64,000 nt of DNA from Lysobacteraceae bacterium (GTDB taxonomy: Bacteria; Pseudomonadota; Gammaproteobacteria; Xanthomonadales; Xanthomonadaceae), in the NCBI GenBank assembly GCA_030681035.1, contig JAUXUI010000032.1, positions 62,001 through 126,000 of the forward strand, given 5' to 3'. The translations under genes were made by a program, and so were the position numbers. Below are positions 55,837-64,000 of this stretch, one piece after another. The notes beneath the pieces are model-generated. The model was not told the origin of the DNA, made no database searches, and saw nothing but the letters and a program-made list of their open reading frames with translations. The first letter of the stretch is position 1, and each line of letters begins with the position of its first letter.

Positions 55837-56817
55837 TCAGGCATGCAGTGCGTCGGCTACCCAGCGCTCGGCAAAGCCATTGAGGCTTGCGCCTTCAATG
55901 AATCCGCAGTGGCCGCCGTGTGCGGCAATTTCCAGCCGCGCCGAATCGGGTAACACCAGTTCATGGAAACTCGACACCGGAATCACCGGATCATCGTTCG
56001 CCATCAGAATGCTGCTGGGCACTGTCAAACCATGCAACCGATCACCGGCGATGCAATAACCATCGAAATACCCTTCCAGCGAGCCGTACGGCGTGTAACG
56101 CTCGACCAGCCAACGGGTCAGTTCGCGCATGTCCTTTTCGAGTGCCGCATCGTCAAAATTATGCGCTTCGGGAAACAGATCCCGCTTGCGACGTAGTGAA
56201 CGGCGCCATTTTTTCAGGAAATACCATTGGTAGATCGAGGGCGCGTTTTCCAGTGCCGACATGCCCGCAGCCGGGTCCAGCACTGGGCATACGGCGGCGG
56301 CCTGGGCAATCAGCAGCCCGGCATCGGGCGCCGCCCTGGCGACACGCAGAGCAAAGTTGCCACCCAACGAATAGCCGGCGATGGAGAGCCGTCGCGCGGG
56401 GAAACGCGCTGCAATTTCACCAACAGCCAGCACGATTTCATCGAGCCGGCAGGAATGAAAGATATCCGGGTTGAGGTGATGGGTTTCGCCGTGATCGCGA
56501 AAGTTGAGGCGAAACACCTCAAAGCCACGTTCGAGCAAGCTCGCTGCGGTATGCAGCATGTAACTGGAGTCGGCGCTGCCCTCCCAGCCATGCAGCAGCA
56601 CCACCAGATCGCTCGCCTGCCCTCCCGGTACGCTGCTATGGAAACCTTGCAGGCGCACCCCTTCGCCCACCTCCAACTGGTGCCGGGTGGTCAGCGCGCC
56701 AAGGCGCCGGAAACGTTGCAGGCCACGCTGCCGGCGTAGCGGGCTGGCACTGAGCGCCGACTGCACATGCGGATCGCGTAGCCAGCGTGGTGGTTGATAG
56801 TCTTCAGCACGGAGCAT
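55837..56817 (-). CDS. YheT-family alpha/beta hydrolase
   Basis: The 326-residue protein belongs to the COG0429 group (YheT): PPRWLRDPHVQSALSASPLRR, VVLLHGWEGSADSSYMLHTAASLLERGF, RLNFRDHGETHHLN, nucleophile elbow GYSLGGNFALR near residue 151, and GGHCGFIEG carrying the catalytic histidine. The family is uncharacterised or esterase-like. It starts 3 bases after the stop of the acyltransferase gene, so the two are co-transcribed and may both act on lipids. Confidence 0.93.
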   Translation of the reverse strand: MLRAEDYQPPRWLRDPHVQSALSASPLRRQRGLQRFRRLGALTTRHQLEVGEGVRLQGFHSSVPGGQASDLVVLLHGWEGSADSSYMLHTAASLLERGFEVFRLNFRDHGETHHLNPDIFHSCRLDEIVLAVGEIAARFPARRLSIAGYSLGGNFALRVARAAPDAGLLIAQAAAVCPVLDPAAGMSALENAPSIYQWYFLKKWRRSLRRKRDLFPEAHNFDDAALEKDMRELTRWLVERYTPYGSLEGYFDGYCIAGDRLHGLTVPSSILMANDDPVIPVSSFHELVLPDSARLEIAAHGGHCGFIEGASLNGFAERWVADALHA

Positions 56818-56820
56818 GTT

Positions 56821-57609
56821 TCATCTCGCCAACGCGTCTGCAATGCGGCTGCGGCACAATTCGGCCATCCGTCGGCGGCCATCAAGCGGCGTCGCAACCG
56901 GCTCAAGAAAATGCACTTCGGCGATGCGCGATGGTTCGCCGATCAGGCGCAGCAGATTGCTCATGAAGTTTTCCGTGGGAGTAAATGCAATGATGGTCTG
57001 CGCATCGCCACGATCACCGTAACGCAAGGCCACCGGCTGCACCAATGCCGCTGCCGAAATTGCCGGCTGGAATATTCGCGCATGAAACGTTCCGAGAGCT
57101 GCACCCGATGTTGTGCGCCCCTCCGGAAACGCCGCCACCGCACGCCCAGCACTGAGGCGAGCGGCCATCTGGTGCATTACGCCGTTGAGTGAATCGGAAC
57201 TGCCGCGCGCGTGATAAATCGTTTCTGCGCGGGTGGCCAGCCAGCCGATTAGCGGCCAGCGCGCAATCTCGGCCTTGGCGACAAAACCCATCATGTGCTG
57301 ACTGTGCAACAACACGATGTCCAGCCAATTGATGTGATTGGCCACAAACATCACGCCGCCGGTCAGTGGTGTACCAATCGCTTTGACCTGAATCCCGAAC
57401 AGCCGTGCTACACGCGCACTCCACCAACGGATCGCACGGTGGTCCCAGCGCAGACCTCCGATGGTGATGCGCGCGCCTAGCGAGTTCACCACCAAGGCCA
57501 TCAGCGGCAACGCAATCAGCACATGCGCCAGCACCTGCGGCATGCGCCACACGATGCGCAGGGCGCGCCAGCAATCGCGACGGTGTGCAACGGCAACAGG
57601 ATTTTGCAT
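56821..57609 (-). CDS. 1-acyl-glycerol-3-phosphate acyltransferase-like protein (PlsC family)
   Basis: The 262-residue protein has an N-terminal membrane segment (AHVLIALPLMALVVNSL). It carries the acyltransferase motifs NHINWLDIVLL (H-x4-D) and FPEGRTTSG (substrate-binding), with VQPVALRYGD further on. It should acylate a lysophospholipid or related acceptor at the inner membrane. The PlsC-family assignment is secure, but the exact acceptor (lysophosphatidate or ornithine-type lipid) is not. It is followed after 3 bases by the YheT-like gene. Confidence 0.93.
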   Translation of the reverse strand: MQNPVAVAHRRDCWRALRIVWRMPQVLAHVLIALPLMALVVNSLGARITIGGLRWDHRAIRWWSARVARLFGIQVKAIGTPLTGGVMFVANHINWLDIVLLHSQHMMGFVAKAEIARWPLIGWLATRAETIYHARGSSDSLNGVMHQMAARLSAGRAVAAFPEGRTTSGAALGTFHARIFQPAISAAALVQPVALRYGDRGDAQTIIAFTPTENFMSNLLRLIGEPSRIAEVHFLEPVATPLDGRRRMAELCRSRIADALAR

Positions 57610-57671
57610 TGCCCCTATTGTGCCTCAGTACGCGCGAACAATTCCCGCTGTCGCAATGGCGCCCTTGCTTT

Positions 57672-57798
57672 TGTGGGAGCCCACCCTGTGGGCGACCAAA
57701 CGAGCCGCGCAGTGGCGAAGCGCCGGTATGGATCGCACAGCAACCGGCCGCAGGTGGTGATGTGGAAACGCCTGTCGCCCACAGGGTGGGCTCCCACA
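57672..57798. repeat. REP-like inverted pair, widely spaced
   Basis: Copies of the GAGCCCACCCTGTGGGCGAC family lie at 57672-57696 (forward) and 57774-57798 (reverse), separated by 77 bases, between the acyltransferase and phospholipase D-like genes. Confidence 0.9.
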
Positions 57799-57851
57799 AA
57801 CGGCTTCATGCTGTTCGCGAAAGTTTCCGCAACACCGGGGCAGCGAACTGT

Positions 57852-59762
57852 TCACAAAATCGGCGCCAGGCCAGCACCAAACGCCGTCATCAATCGGGTG
57901 TAAAGCCCCTTGAGCGGCACATCCACTTCGGGAAACGAGCCTACCGCCTGCCAGCAACGTGAGCGTGCCGGGTCGGCGATACCCAACGTCGCCTCCGCTA
58001 TCAGCTCGCCATCGGCGCTGCGGCAACTGGCGTCCAGTTCGTAGCTGGTAGCGTAACGAAACGGCCACAGATCAAACAGCGGCAAATGCTCGAACAGTTT
58101 GCCGAGCGAATAATCCAGCCCGGAAAAAATCGCCGGCTTCGGCCGACGGGCAATCAGCCAGGCATTCTCCGGACGCATGTCGTGTCGTATCTGCGCCTCC
58201 AGCAGGCGCGCAAAGGTATCGTCGAACACGACCAGTGCGCATTCGGTGTTGAACCAGTCCGAGCGCGGGTCGAAATTGTGGGTGCCAACCACACCAATAT
58301 GGCGATCAATCACCAGGCTTTTGGCATGCAGGCCAACCCGCACCCCGGAATGCGCCAACGGCACCGGCCCGTGGCGCTTGCCGCCGCTGCCACGCATGGC
58401 GGGGCGCTCGCCGCCCGAACCCAGCCGACGCGGCACATCGATCAGATTTGGCCCCATCGGCGCCGGCTCGGGCAACAGTGCGCCGGTTGCTTCCAGGTCA
58501 ATCATCGAGTTCGTCGGAAACGGTTTGTACTCCCATATCTGGAAGCGCAACTCGCGCAGATAGGTACGCTTGTACTTGTGCGACAACGCGTACACCGGCC
58601 AGGCGTCGGTCGCCGCCAGACTGTTGGTCGACACCTCGATAGTTGGTTGATCCGGACCGGCACCCAGCCGCCGGAACAGGCGTTTTGCCGGCTTGGACAA
58701 CACCAGATACGGGGTTTGCAGCAATACCGAATCGCGCGCCTGCGCGACCAGATCATGCAGGCCATGCGAGACGTTGCCATGGCGCGATGGCGTCAATTGC
58801 TGTGGTTTGCCCGGGGTATCCACCAGATACTCGACACGCCCCACCCGCAGCGATGGCGCGAACAAGCGCTGATTCAATTGTTCAGGATCATTGGCCATCG
58901 CGCTCAATCGTGTGCTGCGCTCGGTGCGTGACAACTTGGCTGCGGGCAGTCGATCCGGCACCGCGCCTTCGCTCAGGATGTCGCGGGCAACATCATGCAG
59001 TCGCGCGATGGGTATTGACAGGCGATGCTGCCAGAACGCGTCAAATGCCACGCGCATCTGTGATACCACCGACCCGGCCACCATCAAGTCGCGGTCGCGA
59101 TAGTTGTAACCACTATCCCAGTCGTAATAGCGATTCTGGTAATTGCGGCCGCCGGTGATGGCCAGCAAATCGTCAACCACCAGCGCTTTTACGTGCATGC
59201 GCCGATTGAAACGACGAAAACAGCAGACAATGCCCGCGCCAAACTCCAGAGCATTGGTCTGCGCTTCACCAAAGGTCGGGTTGTACAGACGCAATTCGAA
59301 ATTGGTGTGCATGCCAGCCAGCGCCGACAAGGTGCGAATATCATCCACGCTGAACAGCTGATCGAGCAGCAACCGCACTTTTACACCGCGACGGGCAGCA
59401 GCGATCAATTCGTTGAGCACAAGGCGTCCGGCATCGTCATCGGTATACAGGTACGTCTGCAATTCGATGCTGCGCTGTGCTGCCCGGATCAGATGCAACC
59501 GCGCCAGCAGGGCATCTTCGCCGCTCTCCAGCAACAGTACCCGGTGCGCGGGCGCCATGGCTGTGGACTGTGCAAGCAATGTCAATGCGTCTTCGCGCCA
59601 TGGCGAAGGTGCCGCGCAAGCATCATCGCGCTGACACGTTACCTGTGTTTCGCGCGCATCGGCGGCGATCGCTTCGGCCTCGGCCCGACGCGCCTGCGGC
59701 AAGTGCGCGCAGGCGCTCAATGCGAGCAGCGTGCCCGCCAGCAGGGTGCCACGCAGATTCAT
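57852..59762 (-). CDS. Phospholipase D / cardiolipin synthase-like lipoprotein
   Basis: The 636-residue protein starts with a lipoprotein signal (LAGTLLALSACAHL, lipobox LSAC), so it is probably anchored in the envelope. Two HKD motifs are present: HVKALVVDDLLAITGGRN near residue 190 and HAKSLVIDRHIGVVGTHN near 480, both with downstream N/GG residues. These form the catalytic pair of phosphatidyl transferases and phospholipases D. The length and lipoprotein leader set it apart from typical ClsA. The ATG overlaps the yceI stop by 4 bases. Confidence 0.93.
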   Translation of the reverse strand: MNLRGTLLAGTLLALSACAHLPQARRAEAEAIAADARETQVTCQRDDACAAPSPWREDALTLLAQSTAMAPAHRVLLLESGEDALLARLHLIRAAQRSIELQTYLYTDDDAGRLVLNELIAAARRGVKVRLLLDQLFSVDDIRTLSALAGMHTNFELRLYNPTFGEAQTNALEFGAGIVCCFRRFNRRMHVKALVVDDLLAITGGRNYQNRYYDWDSGYNYRDRDLMVAGSVVSQMRVAFDAFWQHRLSIPIARLHDVARDILSEGAVPDRLPAAKLSRTERSTRLSAMANDPEQLNQRLFAPSLRVGRVEYLVDTPGKPQQLTPSRHGNVSHGLHDLVAQARDSVLLQTPYLVLSKPAKRLFRRLGAGPDQPTIEVSTNSLAATDAWPVYALSHKYKRTYLRELRFQIWEYKPFPTNSMIDLEATGALLPEPAPMGPNLIDVPRRLGSGGERPAMRGSGGKRHGPVPLAHSGVRVGLHAKSLVIDRHIGVVGTHNFDPRSDWFNTECALVVFDDTFARLLEAQIRHDMRPENAWLIARRPKPAIFSGLDYSLGKLFEHLPLFDLWPFRYATSYELDASCRSADGELIAEATLGIADPARSRCWQAVGSFPEVDVPLKGLYTRLMTAFGAGLAPIL

Positions 59763-60331
59763 TTTACGGCGCTCTTTGCAGTAGCGTCTGGCTCCAGCAA
59801 CATCGAAAAATTGATGCTCACCTTGTCTTTTACCGTGAATCGTCGCGTATTCATTCCGAACTCGCTGCGGCTGACCTTGCCGCTGACTTCGATGGCGCAA
59901 TCGATACCCGGGCGATCACACGGCGAGGGAAGCACCGTAAACGTCACTTGGCGAAACATGCCACGTAAAAACAAATCGCCGCGCAGATCGCCACCTTCAT
60001 ACAACAGCGCCGAGGTAAAGGGAACAGACTCGAATACCGCCCACGGGTAGCGCGCAACATCGAAAAACTCTTCCGACCGGGCATGTTGGGCGAAGCTTTC
60101 GTTGCCGTCAAAATCCAGCGAGCGCACATCAAAGCGGATGCTGACCCGCTGCTGGTTATCAGCGACCGGGCGCACTTCGCCCTCAAACTGTTTTACCGCG
60201 CAATGCAGGGTTTTGACCCAGCGCAAGCGCACGCCAATTTCGGCACTGGACAGGCCAGGGTTGATGCGCTGAGCTGCACTTGCGTCCACACAGCACAAGC
60301 ACAGCAACAAGCCCATGAGCCGCAGCATCAC
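59759..60331 (-). CDS. YceI-family exported protein
   Basis: The 190-residue protein has a signal peptide (LMGLLLCLCCVDASA) and the YceI lipocalin-like fold: VKTLHCAVKQFEGEV, IRFDVRSLDFDGNESFAQHARSEEFFDVARYPWAVFES, GDLFLRGMFRQVTFTV and GMNTRRFTVKDKVSINF. Such proteins bind polyisoprenoid or other amphiphilic ligands in the periplasm. It overlaps sixA upstream and the phospholipase D-like gene downstream by 4 bases at each junction, so the three are translationally coupled. Confidence 0.93.
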   Translation of the reverse strand: MMLRLMGLLLCLCCVDASAAQRINPGLSSAEIGVRLRWVKTLHCAVKQFEGEVRPVADNQQRVSIRFDVRSLDFDGNESFAQHARSEEFFDVARYPWAVFESVPFTSALLYEGGDLRGDLFLRGMFRQVTFTVLPSPCDRPGIDCAIEVSGKVSRSEFGMNTRRFTVKDKVSINFSMLLEPDATAKSAVK

Positions 60332-60804
60332 ACGGCCCAGAACGCAGCCAAGCTCGCAACACCCGGTTCAAGCGCACAATCTTTGGGGATATGCAACACC
60401 ACGATGCCAGCCGGCGGCAGGCCGCGATGGTCACCGGTCTGGCCGGTGCTGAGCAAGGCTGCGATCTGTTCCAGGCCCGGGTTGTGACCGATCAGCAGCA
60501 AGCGTTCGGCATCGCCATTCTCGTCGATCACGCTGAACAATTCACCCGGCGTGGCATCGTAGATTCGCGCATCCTCGCGACTGTCGATGTAACCCAAGCC
60601 GGCCAGCACCCGCTCGCAGGTCTCGCGAGTGCGCAGTGCAGGCGAATGCAGCACCCGGTCGGGCCGGGCCATATGGGCCGCAAGCCAGGCAGTTGCCGCT
60701 TCGGCCTCGGCGATGCCCTCTGGTGACAGCGGGCGATCAACATCAGATTGGCCGGCAACTGCCGGTTCGGCGTGGGCATGTCGGAGCAGGATAAGTTCGC
60801 GCAT
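60328..60804 (-). CDS. sixA: Phosphohistidine phosphatase SixA
   Basis: The 158-residue protein is a histidine phosphatase. It has the RHAHAEP active-site motif at residues 8-14, SPALRTRETCE, LLLIGHNPGLEQ with the second catalytic histidine, and the length of SixA. E. coli SixA dephosphorylates the ArcB HPt domain or PtsO-type partners. The ATG at 60804 is chosen because MRELILLRHAHAEP is the family N-terminus. It is the first gene of the sixA-yceI-phospholipase D-like unit. Confidence 0.93.
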   Translation of the reverse strand: MRELILLRHAHAEPAVAGQSDVDRPLSPEGIAEAEAATAWLAAHMARPDRVLHSPALRTRETCERVLAGLGYIDSREDARIYDATPGELFSVIDENGDAERLLLIGHNPGLEQIAALLSTGQTGDHRGLPPAGIVVLHIPKDCALEPGVASLAAFWAV

Positions 60805-60884
60805 ACGTCGATTATGCGCATGAATCGCCAACTTTCGGTGAATTGGACGCAAAAAACTTTGTGGTGTGCCTACGCACCGACGTT

Positions 60885-61517
60885 TCAGGCTGTTTTTTTC
60901 AGCCAACGCAGCAGCGGCGCCCAATCGGCCTGATGGCGGAGAATCTGCTCGGAATGGTAATCGAACAGACTTTTGCCGAGGCTGATCAGCAGCACATAGG
61001 CCTGCGAATCGCGCAATTGCGCCACCAGCGGGTACGGCCAGGCTTCGAGCTGCTCCACCGCCTGTTGCGACGCCGAGGTCCACGGTTTGAGCCGGTTGCC
61101 GACCAGCGCCACCGGCAATTTGCCCTTTTTTACCCGCACCTGTTGCGCCAGCGAGTTGAGGAACGGCACCGTGGCTTCCAGATCGATCAACGACGGGATG
61201 ATCGGTACCAGCACTGCATCGGCATGCTCCAGAAACGCGCCAAGATCGGCCGCCATCGCGCCGGCTGGCGCGTCGATCACCACCCGCTGGGTATCATCGG
61301 GGATGGCTCTTTCCCAACCACGACGGGTGCCGTTGATCGGCAACACCGCGCTGTCGAGCGCGGCCCGGCGCTGACACCAGCGTGTTGATGAGCCCTGCGG
61401 GTCGGCATCGACCAGCACCGTGCGCTTGCCGTCGAGCGCAAACTGCGCGGCCAGATGCGTGGCCAACGTCGTTTTGCCGGCACCACCCTTGGAACTGGCT
61501 ACCAATACGGTCTGCAT
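60885..61517 (-). CDS. ParA/MinD-family ATPase, orphan
   Basis: The 210-residue protein has a deviant Walker A (SSKGGAGKTTLATHLA, with the signature lysine), VLVDADPQGSS and VVIDAPAGA as the Walker B region. Such ATPases position DNA, chemoreceptor arrays or other cargo. No parB gene is adjacent, so it is not an obvious plasmid partition pair; orphan ParAs often position proteins. The start at 61517 gives MQTVLVASSKGGAGK. It lies 80 bases upstream of sixA on the same strand. Confidence 0.92.
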   Translation of the reverse strand: MQTVLVASSKGGAGKTTLATHLAAQFALDGKRTVLVDADPQGSSTRWCQRRAALDSAVLPINGTRRGWERAIPDDTQRVVIDAPAGAMAADLGAFLEHADAVLVPIIPSLIDLEATVPFLNSLAQQVRVKKGKLPVALVGNRLKPWTSASQQAVEQLEAWPYPLVAQLRDSQAYVLLISLGKSLFDYHSEQILRHQADWAPLLRWLKKTA

Positions 61518-61824
61518 TGCCTTGCCTCCTGCTTGCACTCGCGCCCGCGGCAACTTGTAGGCCGCAACCAGAGCGCACTTTACACCGCGGCGGCGGCGCC
61601 GCCAAAGCTGCGGCTCAACCGACGGTGACCGGCACCAGGCTCATGGTGTCGTTGCCGAAGATGTCGATCACCTTCACCGCCACCGTATAACGGCCAGGGC
61701 GATCATAGCGATGGAGCGCAGTCGTGAGATCAAGCTCGCGTTTTTTGCGGGTACGAAAGCTCTGCCACTCGTTTTCGAAGATGTAGCCACCGGTCCAGCG
61801 CTCCTCGAACTCCCCCTGCGTTTT

Positions 61825-62006
61825 CCCTTCTCCCGCCGGGACAAGCAGCGACTTGGCGGCTTTGCCGCCTAGTCGATTGGCTGGTAGCTCCATCAGAAGG
61901 TGGCCCGAAGGGCCGGATGAGGGTTCAGTATCGTTGCGAGGCTCCGCTCCGCCCGAACCCTCACCCGCCGCGCCTTCGGCGCGTCGGCCTCTCCCGGCGG
62001 GAGAGG
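61825..62006. repeat. Palindrome-ended repeat inside the methyltransferase frame
   Basis: The segment begins CCCTTCTCCCGCCGGGA and ends TCCCGGCGGGAGAGG, which are inverted. Bases 61846-61921 match 63399-63473 almost exactly, including TTGGCGGCTTTGCCGCCTAG. It encodes about 60 low-complexity residues without a stop. Confidence 0.88.
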
Positions 62007-62699
62007 CGAAATCGAAATCCACTGGCACCTTGATGATCTCCCGTCGGCTCATGTAGTCAAAATCCACCGCCCAGTAATCCACCCAGTCGGTCCAGTGCTT
62101 GGTCAGCACTTTGCGCGTAATGACGCCGTCCTTGCTCTTGCCGATCTTGACCAATTGCCCGGCGTCGCAGATCACCGATGCCTTGCCGTCCTTGATCGCG
62201 GCAATCGCGGCGTCGGCGGCACCCTGGTTGTAGTACACCGAGAAGTCGGTCAGCTCGATCTGCACGGCGAGCTTGTCCTTGCCGTCGTAGCGCGGCGTCG
62301 CCTCGACGAAGCTGATGTCGTGGAAGACGACTTGGCCCTTGTCCACGGCGCGCTTGTCGAACACTTCGGCCGGGATGTACTTGGGGGTAAGGTCGATGCC
62401 CTTGCCTTTGGCTTCTTCCAGCACCGCCGGAAACAGGCCCATCTCGAACTCGAAGGCGAGCATATCGACGCGGCTGGCGCCGCGCTTGCGGCATTCGGTG
62501 ATCACTTCTTCGACGAACAATCGCCCGACCGGCAGGTTGATCGGGCCGATCACTACCAGCCGTCCGCCGTGCTTGCCGTGGAAGAAGCTATCGTTGTCGA
62601 ACGCTTCGGCCTTGTAGGCGCGCAGGATCAGCTCGCGAAATTCGCGCTCCTTCTGCTCGATGTTCCGGCGTTGCTGCGCTGCCCGGGTCAACACCTCAC

Positions 62700-62772
62700 C
62701 GTCATGCCCGCGAACGCGGGCATCCAGCGTTTCGGCGGCACCCTCTGGATTCCCGCTTGCGCGGGAATGACG
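62700..62772. repeat. 73-bp inverted-repeat element inside the methyltransferase frame
   Basis: Two 28-bp arms are inverted: the left begins CGTCATGCCCGCGAACGCGG (62700) and the right ends GCTTGCGCGGGAATGACG (62772). It is the most complete copy of the CGTCATTCCCGCG family in the window and is read through in frame. Confidence 0.9.
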
Positions 62773-63376
62773 ATCAAGGGCGAAATGCACGCCCAGATAC
62801 GCCTCGCGCTGATACCGGCCCAGATTCAGCACCTCGAAGGCGCGGAAGTTTTTCTCGGCGGTTTTCAGTTCACGCTGCACCCCGATCAGGCGCTTGCGGG
62901 TGGTGTAGATGCCGAACTTGCCCAGATCGGTGGCGATCCACTTGCGGTTCAACTTTTCGGCGACTGCTGCGGTGGTGCCGGAGCCGCAGAAGAAGTCGGC
63001 GACCAGATCGCCTTCGTTGCTACTGGCCTTGATGATGCGTTCGAGCAGGGCTTCGGGTTTTTGGGTTGGGTAGTCGACTTTCTCAGGCTGATTGCCCCGC
63101 AGAGCAGCAATATCCCAAACATCTCTCAAGTTAACGAGCGAATACGTACCCACGTCATCCGTGAATAGTTCAATGTTTGAGAACCCATAATTATGAGCAA
63201 GGTACGATTTTTCCTTTTGCGTGTTCCAAATAGTATTTGCTCTGTTCTTTGACACAAAGTGAATTGTGTCGTGTTTACGGCCGAATCCAAGCTTTTCTGG
63301 CATACCACCTGTTTTGTACAACCAGATACATTCGTTTACCTGATTAGCGCTATATCTCAGCCCGGCGGGCTTCGGC

Positions 63377-63530
63377 CCCTTCTCCCTCCGGGACAACCAG
63401 CGACTTGGCGGCTTTGCCGCCTAGTCGATTGGCTGGTAGCTTCATCAGAAGGTGGCTCGAAGCGCCGGATGAGGGATCAAGCCCGTACGATAGCCGATAC
63501 TCGCACCGAACCCTCACCCCCAACCCCTCT
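63377..63530. repeat. Repeat copy at the broken 5' end of the methyltransferase gene
   Basis: This copy opens with CCCTTCTCCCTCCGGGA and shares about 75 near-identical bases with the copy at 61825-62006. The distal palindrome is missing: it stops after CAACCCCTCT. The methyltransferase reading frame enters it and ends there, so this is the truncation point. Confidence 0.85.
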
Positions 63531-63538
63531 GATACGGC

Positions 63539-63928
63539 TCATGTGCGGGCCAATACCAGGCCGTGGCCGGTCAACCGCTCGAAATCGCCCGGATTCAATG
63601 TGGCCAGCCGGGCGCCGGCATGGATGGCGGTGGCCGCGATCAGGCAATCGGGCAGCGAGCGGGAGCGCCGGCCACTGAGATTGAACAGGTCCGAGGCCCG
63701 CTCGGCGATGCTTCGATCCATGGCAATCACCTCCCGATCCAGCACCTGCTCCCAGGCCAGCAGCGTTGCGGACGACACCGGGCCGCAGCGAAATTCCGCC
63801 CAGGCCATCGCCGAGACCTCGATCCGCTCGCCCGCTGCCCGCCATTGCAGCAACTGCGCACGCAACGCATGGGTCGGGTCCAGGCCAAAAATCAGGACAT
63901 TCGTATCCAGGTGCAGGATGCCTGCCAT
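63539..63928 (-). CDS. VapC-type PIN-domain toxin
   Basis: The 129-residue protein is a PIN-domain ribonuclease of the VapC kind. Acidic metal-binding residues are in LDTNVLIFG at the start, MAWAEFRCGP near residue 43, and SLPDCLIAATAIHAGARLATLNPGDFERL near the C-terminus. VapC toxins cut tRNA or rRNA and are held by a DNA-binding antitoxin. The probable antitoxin gene ends 12 bases upstream, at the window edge. The gene lies next to the broken methyltransferase. Confidence 0.9.
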   Translation of the reverse strand: MAGILHLDTNVLIFGLDPTHALRAQLLQWRAAGERIEVSAMAWAEFRCGPVSSATLLAWEQVLDREVIAMDRSIAERASDLFNLSGRRSRSLPDCLIAATAIHAGARLATLNPGDFERLTGHGLVLART

Positions 63929-63940
63929 GTCGTGCCCCCG

Positions 63941-64000
63941 TTACCGCCAGACGTCGCGGCTGGTGGCCGCCCAGGCCTTGAAATCGACGCCTTGCGCGGC
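63941..64000 (-). CDS. 3' end of the probable VapC antitoxin gene (partial)
   Basis: Only the last 19 codons and the TAA stop are in the window (ending FKAWAATSRDVWR). The position, 12 bases before the PIN toxin start, is where the antitoxin of such pairs lies. The family cannot be told from this fragment. Confidence 0.5.
   Translation of the reverse strand, partial: AAQGVDFKAWAATSRDVWR

Larger units (their letters stand above)
61615..63396 (-). pseudogene. Truncated site-specific DNA methyltransferase carrying in-frame repeat elements
   Basis: The remaining 593 codons keep the AdoMet motif FFCGSGTTAA near residue 136, preceded by PTQKPEALLERII, as in beta-class N6-adenine/N4-cytosine or type III Mod methyltransferases. 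The catalytic DPPY motif, which should lie upstream, is missing: the frame starts with codons derived from a repeat (63377-63530). Two unrelated repeats are also inside the frame: residues about 208-232 (RHSRASGNPEG, at 62700-62772) and 464-523 (at 61825-62006). No restriction subunit gene follows. Catalysis is unlikely; the protein may still be made. The C-terminus RPGRYTVAVKVIDIFGNDT looks intact. Confidence 0.85.

Noticed and set aside
60885-61517. Plasmid-type partition locus
   Set aside because: No ParB, parS-like repeats or replication gene nearby; surrounding genes are chromosomal.
61615-63396. Intact type III restriction-modification system
   Set aside because: The DPPY motif and the 5' half of the methyltransferase are missing and no restriction subunit gene is adjacent.

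Overview
The window is a high-GC Gram-negative chromosome segment, most likely from a gammaproteobacterium of the Xanthomonadales/Lysobacterales type. The reasons are: ftsE-ftsX near rpoH, hflK-hflC, zapE, uppP, a long-form queF, TonB-dependent and OmpA-type outer-membrane proteins, and many intergenic palindromic repeats. No 16S or other marker is present, so the order-level guess is an inference. Most of the sequence is densely coding chromosomal backbone. There is no prophage, integrase, transposase, CRISPR array, rRNA or recognisable tRNA.

Layout. 1-3.2 kb: a Baeyer-Villiger-type monooxygenase and an exported HExxH protein, reverse strand. 3.3-5.4 kb: uvrD. 5.4-11.2 kb: a reverse operon of TonB-dependent receptor, exported RidA-like protein and Tat-type M19 dipeptidase, then an AraC regulator and a second exported RidA-like protein. 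11.3-16.1 kb: an orphan TRAP binding protein, an orphan gspF, ftsE-ftsX and a tandem-receiver response regulator. 16.5-21.3 kb: a PAS chemoreceptor, ung, a yybP-ykoY riboswitch with terC, and rpoH preceded by a CIRCE operator. 21.5-28.5 kb: a patatin-like protein, hflK-hflC, an alpha/beta hydrolase, zapE and an ArnT-like glycosyltransferase. 28.5-32.6 kb: an M20 amidohydrolase, an unknown membrane protein and queF, with overlapping ends, then a RelE/HigA-like toxin-antitoxin pair.

32.7-47.2 kb is the most striking region. It is a translationally coupled reverse operon of a 3352-residue exported protein made of DUF11-like and SdrD-B-like repeats, an 1116-residue outer-membrane beta-barrel and an OmpA-family protein. 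It looks like a cell-surface system, and its function is not established.

47.9-64 kb: a Fic toxin with a short antitoxin carrying the inhibitory S-x3-E-G motif, an amidohydrolase, a SYLF-domain protein, an SDR, a small lipoprotein, uppP, a PEBP-family protein, a sugar/sorbosone dehydrogenase-like protein, a YheT hydrolase with a PlsC-like acyltransferase, an operon of sixA, yceI and a phospholipase D-like lipoprotein, and an orphan ParA. It ends with a 5'-truncated DNA methyltransferase carrying repeat elements inside its reading frame, and a VapC-type PIN toxin at the edge.

Start sites were moved inward from the longest reading frame where a signal peptide, family N-terminus, ribosome-binding site or stop/start overlap indicated it. 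Many long reading frames opposite real genes were left out as GC-rich shadows.
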